DNA of 64,000 bases from Pterobdella sp. o SKG-2022. Lineage: Eukaryota > Annelida > Clitellata > Hirudinida > Piscicolidae. Positions 59,801-64,000 of the stretch are shown here, one piece after another (the stretch's first letter is position 1; each line of letters begins with the position of its first letter). The stretch is from NCBI GenBank assembly GCA_964035795.1, contig OZ038322.1, positions 7,999,345 through 8,063,344 of the forward strand. Direction: 5' to 3'. The position numbers were made by a program, and so were the translations under genes. Under the pieces are notes generated by a model. The model did no database searches, was not told the DNA's origin, and saw only the letters and a program-made list of their open reading frames with translations.

Positions 59801-61635
59801 TGTGGTTAATTTTTTTGTGGTAGCGTTGTGTATAGTTGGTTTAATTATATTTTTATGATGAATTTTCAGGAATTCAGTTGAAAAATTTTTAAAAGTTATT
59901 GATATAGAAAGTTTAGTTAAAGGAAGATTCACAATTTCATAACTCATGTAAAACACGTTATCTTTCATACTATAGAAACTATCCGACTCAAAGTCTCGGA
60001 AGAACGTCGAGAATTTCTTGATTGCATCCAGGAAATTGGGGCTTACCAAGGTGAGTCTACTTTTGTTTGAAGTAGTCTAGCTTTAGGTGAATTATTCGCT
60101 TGTCTTTTGCCGATTGAAGAATTTCACCGCTTTTTTCATATTCAAACGATAAAATGCTTATTTAAAACTAATGATTTTTAATTGCAGTGATCAGTTTTTC
60201 TGGTTTTCATAATTATACATTTATTTCTTTTAGAAATCCGATAACCATTAGTTGTCATTTGTAGCGAATTGTAGTCTATATGATTATAAGAATATAAATA
60301 AAGGATAGTAAAGAGATTGAGAAAAACGTTGTCATTATTTCAGGAGGTGCCCAAAACGTTCGAAAACGCTATTATGGCATTGATAGTTCACTTAGATAAG
60401 TTTATAAACGCCACCAACCCACCTGAACACAAACTCCTTCTTAACGGTCATAATGGCCACATAACACCGCCGTGTTCTTTCATCAAACACACCAACACAC
60501 CTCCTACACTCAGAGATAAAAACATTGCTTGCTTTTGTATTGGTTTTTTCGTTTGTACGTGTCTTGCCTTGTTCTTCTATCCCCTTCCCACCGAGTAGAG
60601 TGTCCATCGACTTTATAACCGATGTTGAATGCCTTTAGTTCCAAATTGAGTGTGTCGCTTGTTATTATTTTTTGGTTTTGGTGTTTAGACTTTATTTTGC
60701 ACTTTTATTAGAAAAGAAAATTTCCAATTTTGCTTGCTTGTTGTCTTAGCTTACCACCAACCATTTGTTCGTTATTTTATTTATACATCCTTTGTTTTAA
60801 AAACACCTAAAGTCAGTTCGATCTCAAGTATTGATGCATGTTACACTATTGCATCTCACTTCATTTGTCATTCAGTATTTTATGACAGGTATTATTTCAA
60901 ACTCAAATCGGGATTAAAACTCATCGCTATATTCAGTTCAAAGGCCTTGTTTCCACCATAAAATTCTCTTCGATTATTTAGAATGATACTTTGGTTCGGT
61001 TTCAATAGTTATTTTTGTTTAATTTTGGAAATTATTTTCGCTTGTTATCGTAGTTTTTGTTTATTATTCTTTTACATGCCGACTAACATGATCAGCAATT
61101 TACTAGGGTGAGTACACATTGTTTTGTAATGTTTCATGTGTGTTTAAATTAAGATCATTTACCCATGTTTATTTATATAACGCATCCAAAAACAATTTAT
61201 TGTCTATAGCTATGATTTCGATAATTGATACAAAGCTGAATCGGGCGAGCCTGTGCTTTGCTTTGAATAAAAAAAAAATATTTTCAACTTTTTGAGTTTT
61301 AACATATAATCGAAAAGCTGAAATATTATAATATACTGAAAATACGTTGAAACAATAGAAATTTTTGTTTTACCTCTTAGATGTTCATACATTTTCGAAA
61401 AAATACACTTCAGTCTAGCTATATGAATATGCTTCTTACTATGAATACTTATTATTACTAATATCAACCATCTATATATACTTGAACTATGAATATACTC
61501 GAAATGAATCAAACACCACAGGATAGACTTCCATCTGAACACGAGGTGCTGGAGAACAAATGCACACAGAAGCTGCAGCACATAGCAGGCCACCTCGTCG
61601 ACACCGCAGCCTTGGTTAAACAGTCTTCAGTTTGA
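53881..61635 (+). CDS. LRCH: LRCH protein (leucine-rich repeats + calponin-homology domain), two alternative ends
   Basis: Cytoskeletal/signalling scaffold of the LRCH1-4 family. Exons: 53881-54052, 54187-54331, 54485-54614, 55373-55478, 55799-55926, 56116-56234, 57225-57321, 57457-58116, 58270-58497, 58850-58948, 59320-59475, 59638-59778, 59976-60050, then 60344-60598 or 61522-61635. Leucine-rich repeats span about residues 30-230 (LNLSSKKLTNLP, LSLEELDVHRNSLKFIP, LQILNISSNKITSLP, LQSLDLHRNHITSLP, LLVLHDNPLVFPPP), capped by the family's KGKEHMLAYMK. A long Ser/Lys-rich and acidic middle follows (EEDDDEEDEDIS near 565), then the conserved DPVLTIRRNLE helix and the calponin-homology domain (from about 681; DGVLLCKLVN, PGSVPKIHLP, KLSDSKSRKNVENFL). 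Lengths are 836 aa with the first tail or 789 aa with the second. Exons 7-10 are less conserved; their borders rest on phase and splice sites. Confidence 0.93.
55229..55322 (+). repeat. (CTA/CCA)n trinucleotide repeat
   Basis: About 94 bases of CTA, CCA and CTT triplets in LRCH intron 3, ending 50 bases before the exon at 55373. In some frames it reads as a long poly-Thr or poly-Val run, but that is only repeat translation. Confidence 0.85.
55580..55765 (+). repeat. tRNA-derived SINE, most complete copy, beside an LRCH splice site
   Basis: The head CTCTATAGCTCAATGGTTGA (box A) is followed by an anticodon stem TTAGA-CTTATTA-TCTAA and box B in ACCGGGTTCGATCCCGC. Then comes the body (CCACAGTGTGTTTTCGCTAC, ATTAAATTTTTAGCAAGTGC) and a tail with AAGCGCTTTATAAATACCGC. 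That tail resembles the 3' ends of CR1/L2 LINEs, which could have driven its mobilisation (inference). It lies in LRCH intron 4 and ends only about 33 bases before the acceptor at 55798. Confidence 0.82.
57009..57142 (+). repeat. Dispersed repeat copy 2 with 13-bp perfect inverted arms
   Basis: Shares GCGAGCCAAACATAAATATT and the AAAACACTTT segment with 51606-51722. Positions 57075-57087 (TCCACGAAGCTTT) and 57130-57142 (AAAGCTTCGTGGA) are perfect inverted repeats enclosing a segment with TTTGATAATGTAAGTTCAT. It lies in LRCH intron 6, about 80 bases before exon 7. Confidence 0.7.
60344..60598 (+). CDS. LRCH: LRCH alternative last exon A: membrane-anchored tail
   Basis: Begins after TTATTTCAG in phase 0, continuing from ACC AAG at 60050, and encodes 84 residues to a TAG. 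The first part (EVPKTFENAIMALIVHLDKF) fits the last helix of the calponin-homology domain. It ends with a hydrophobic helix and stop (IACFCIGFFVCTCLALFFYP). Vertebrate LRCH4 and some LRCH isoforms also end in a single C-terminal membrane segment. The N-terminal domains would then face the cytosol. An AATAAA at 61266-61271 could end this transcript. Confidence 0.85.
   Translation, partial: EVPKTFENAIMALIVHLDKFINATNPPEHKLLLNGHNGHITPPCSFIKHTNTPPTLRDKNIACFCIGFFVCTCLALFFYPLPTE
61522..61635 (+). CDS. LRCH: LRCH alternative last exon B: soluble tail
   Basis: Begins after CACCACAG, also in phase 0, and encodes 37 residues: DRLPSEHEVLENKC at the start and LVDTAALVKQSSV at the end. It aligns with the end of the calponin-homology domain of vertebrate LRCH1/3 (pattern LP-H-LEEKG...LLDV) and has no membrane helix. 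Splicing from 60050 to here instead of to 60344 would give a soluble protein. GC content is far above the surroundings, which supports it as an exon. Confidence 0.78.
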   Translation, partial: DRLPSEHEVLENKCTQKLQHIAGHLVDTAALVKQSSV

Positions 61636-63700
61636 CTTCATCTCAGTCTTCCTTAATTGTAAACATAACCTGGAGATCGTTTCATAGCACGTGTTCACGA
61701 CTAGTGAATGATTTGATATTTGTAATGGTTTCTGTGTTTTATCATTACATGATCAAGGCTTCAGTTTCGATTCGTTCAAAAGTGTGGTGTTTTCATGAAC
61801 GATTTGGTGTGGTTTGAGGTTTCGTGATATTTGGAAGACTGTGAACTTAATTGTAAATTTAAATTCCAATTTATAATCAAAACAACACTCATTTCAGCTG
61901 ACCAACATGCTAAATTATTTAATCTTTCGTTGCTCATTCATTTCGTTAATTCCATTTCTATGTTTATCATTCATACTGCATTCAATCATTGGACTCTTTA
62001 TTGTTTTGCTCAAAAGCATACTCCTATATTGATTTTAAGGAATTGTAATTTACTCTTAAATCGTTTGACCATGTTTGTTTTATTTTTATATGCATTGACC
62101 TTTATTCGATGTGAATTTATTTTTTCACGACGGATGGTTGTTGAACCGGTTCAGACAAGTTTTGAAACTTTTTGAGGATGGCTACTAAACACAGGAAACA
62201 CCGATGTTATTATTCAATCTGTAAATAATCTTCTAGTACATCGATAATGCTGCTTGTAACGTAGTTTAAGATATTAAGAGAGCTTAGTTTTTTCGTTCTC
62301 TTCTATAAGAATATTATTTATAAATGTAGATCTATTGTAATGTTCGAATTATTTTTTTCTCACCGTGACCACTTAACGATATGCATCTCAATTGATAAAA
62401 TATTTTAAACGTTATCGTATTTTTGAGGTTTTTACTCATCAATTTAATAAAATTGTCGAAAACTTATCGTGTTGCTACTATAGAGTTTTAAATACAGATG
62501 ATCGTATTATCATATTCAAAAAGAATCATCGATAGGACCCTTGGCATATGTTTTAATGGAAGCTAAACTGGCGGATTAATGTGGTGAAGTAGTACCAAAT
62601 AAGAAGGAAAAATTTTCATAATATAAATCACTTTTACCTTCCTTTTATTGCGCCGTTGAGTCTTTCCACTGTTTCTCATCAAGGGAATGTCATTTTTAGA
62701 GCTTAACCTGACGGCTTTATCGCGAATATAAATTTAAATAAAATTAAATACACCCGTTCACTAAAGCAACGTTATAAGTAACGTTTTAAGTGTAAGGTAA
62801 ATCTCTAATGAAGTTTTAAGTAGCGTTCCCCAAGGAAAGCATACGGCTGGTGTTATAGTTAAGTGTTTTTATTATTATAATTTTAAGTTTTTTTTCATTT
62901 AAAAATGAAATTATCTATATAATTTTTATTAGCCCTTTCAAAGACACTACCGACTCAAATTTCTACGCTTAGTATTGATCAGGAGACTGATAAGGAGTCG
63001 AATTGCAGATGATATCTTCATGATAAAAAGCCTAAATTTATCAATGTCTTGTAGATTTGTGGATACGTTGCTGACTAATGTTATTTCATAATGACTTTTG
63101 ACTTCTTTTCGAAACAAATGCCGTTAAAATTATTCATCTATGAAAAATTTCTATATGCTAAAACACACCAGTATACATCAAATATTTAGTACTGTGTAGA
63201 GTTATTTCTTTGAAATTTTTATACGTTGAAATAATTCATGAAATATAAAGTTGTTTCTTTGATATTTATTGTTTCCAGAGCTTAAGTAGACTCACTAAAA
63301 GTGCCTTTAGTTGATTTAGATGTCTGCAAATTTGAAGTATCTGATAAAAATGATCCAGATAAAACCAAAGACGATTTTTATACATTTAAACTCTTGTCTT
63401 TAAGGGCATGTGTACATCATTGTTATAGATACGTACAATATATATAGGAAAACAATTTTTCATAAAACAATCGACGGGAGTATCAATTGAATGCATAACG
63501 CTAGGTCTTTATATTGGTCGGCTCAATGTAAAACTTTTCATTTCCGCCTTCAACTCGGATGCTTTTGTTACTTTACTCTCAGTTATGACTTAGAAAAAAA
63601 TGTTTTTCACAGAATTTTGTTTTAAGCTGTTTTTTAATTTTTCGCCATAATTAAAAAAAAAATTTTGACAAAACTTTGAACACGCGGATTTAAAATCACA
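61636..63700. other. Intergenic: LRCH 3' region and WIF-like gene promoter side
   Basis: About 2 kb of AT-rich sequence. The open frames in it are short and low-complexity and I regard them as chance. It should include the LRCH 3' UTR after exon B and the promoter of the next gene, but no defined element is visible. Confidence 0.5.
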
Positions 63701-63968
63701 ATGAATAACCTCACAAACTTCTACAACAACTTCAAAAATATTCATTCACCTAACAAAGTAGTTAACCAGTTAGCAATACCACTGTTAAAACCTTTCCCAA
63801 TGGGACTTTTAATCATTATCTTGTTAGCACAAACCATACATGGACAACAATTGAGTAGGGCGATGCATGGAATGAATATGAAAAGGTCCCACTCTTTCCT
63901 CAATCATCCCCCACCTACCGAAGTCCTAGCTTTGTGGATCGACGGTGCCCAAGTGGAAAAGATTACAG
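63701..63968 (+). CDS. WIF1: First coding exon of a WIF-domain secreted protein (WIF1/Shifted-like), partial
   Basis: Plus-strand exon from ATG 63701, or more likely the in-frame ATG 63800, which gives a standard signal peptide (MGLLIIILLAQTIHGQQ). It is followed by PPPTEVLALWIDGAQVEKI, which resembles the start of the WIF domain in Wnt inhibitory factor 1 (pattern LWID-x-Q-x5-IG). The exon ends in ITG at a phase-1 donor (GTTTAT) at 63969, and the rest lies beyond the window. WIF domains bind Wnt or Hedgehog ligands in the extracellular space (family knowledge). The match is only about 17 residues long, so another WIF-domain protein such as Ryk is possible. Confidence 0.58.
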
Positions 63969-64000
63969 GTTTATAATTATTTTATTTCATCAAAAACGGA

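Noticed and set aside
61210..61593. 127-codon minus-strand open frame
   Set aside because: Overlaps LRCH exon B on the opposite strand and is otherwise AT-rich. It is a shadow of the exon.

Overview
This is an AT-rich animal (metazoan) nuclear DNA window with intron-rich genes, short GT-AG exons, long low-complexity introns and several transposon families. The gene set (PHAF1, a plexin-domain protein, an LRCH protein, a Cys-loop chloride channel and a WIF-domain secreted protein) is animal-specific. The species cannot be fixed from sequence alone. An invertebrate is most likely, given the AT bias, the RTE-type LINE and the glycine/glutamate-type chloride channel.

I rebuilt gene models by joining short conserved exons whose splice phases agree. 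Layout: 3544-12022 (minus) is a 15-exon PHAF1 homologue (444 aa) carrying a decayed RTE-type LINE in its next-to-last-but-one exon junction (intron 13). 13487-35452 (minus) is a 12-exon plexin-domain-containing protein (PLXDC/TEM7 family, about 1197 aa) with a very large lineage-specific N-terminal region. 37474-42275 (minus) is a complete 11-exon anion-selective Cys-loop receptor (405 aa). 43530-53348 (minus) is a five-exon, 178-aa single-pass membrane protein with two PPxY motifs that I do not recognise. 53881-61635 (plus) is an LRCH protein (leucine-rich repeats plus calponin-homology domain) with two phase-compatible alternative last exons, one adding a membrane anchor. At 63701 (plus) begins the first exon of a WIF1/Shifted-like secreted protein that runs off the window.

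The genes do not form an operon or an obvious joint pathway. The PPxY gene and LRCH are head-to-head across 532 bp and may share a promoter. The introns hold an RTE LINE, a CR1/L2-like reverse transcriptase fragment between 89-bp direct repeats, tRNA-headed SINEs, a piggyBac-type MITE with TTAA ends, and several hairpin repeats. I saw no CRISPR array, no prokaryotic operon and no convincing new defence or mobile system. The best candidates for something undescribed are the PPxY membrane protein, the alternative LRCH tails, the unusual pore residues of the chloride channel and the unexplained decayed coding island at 22.9-24.3 kb.
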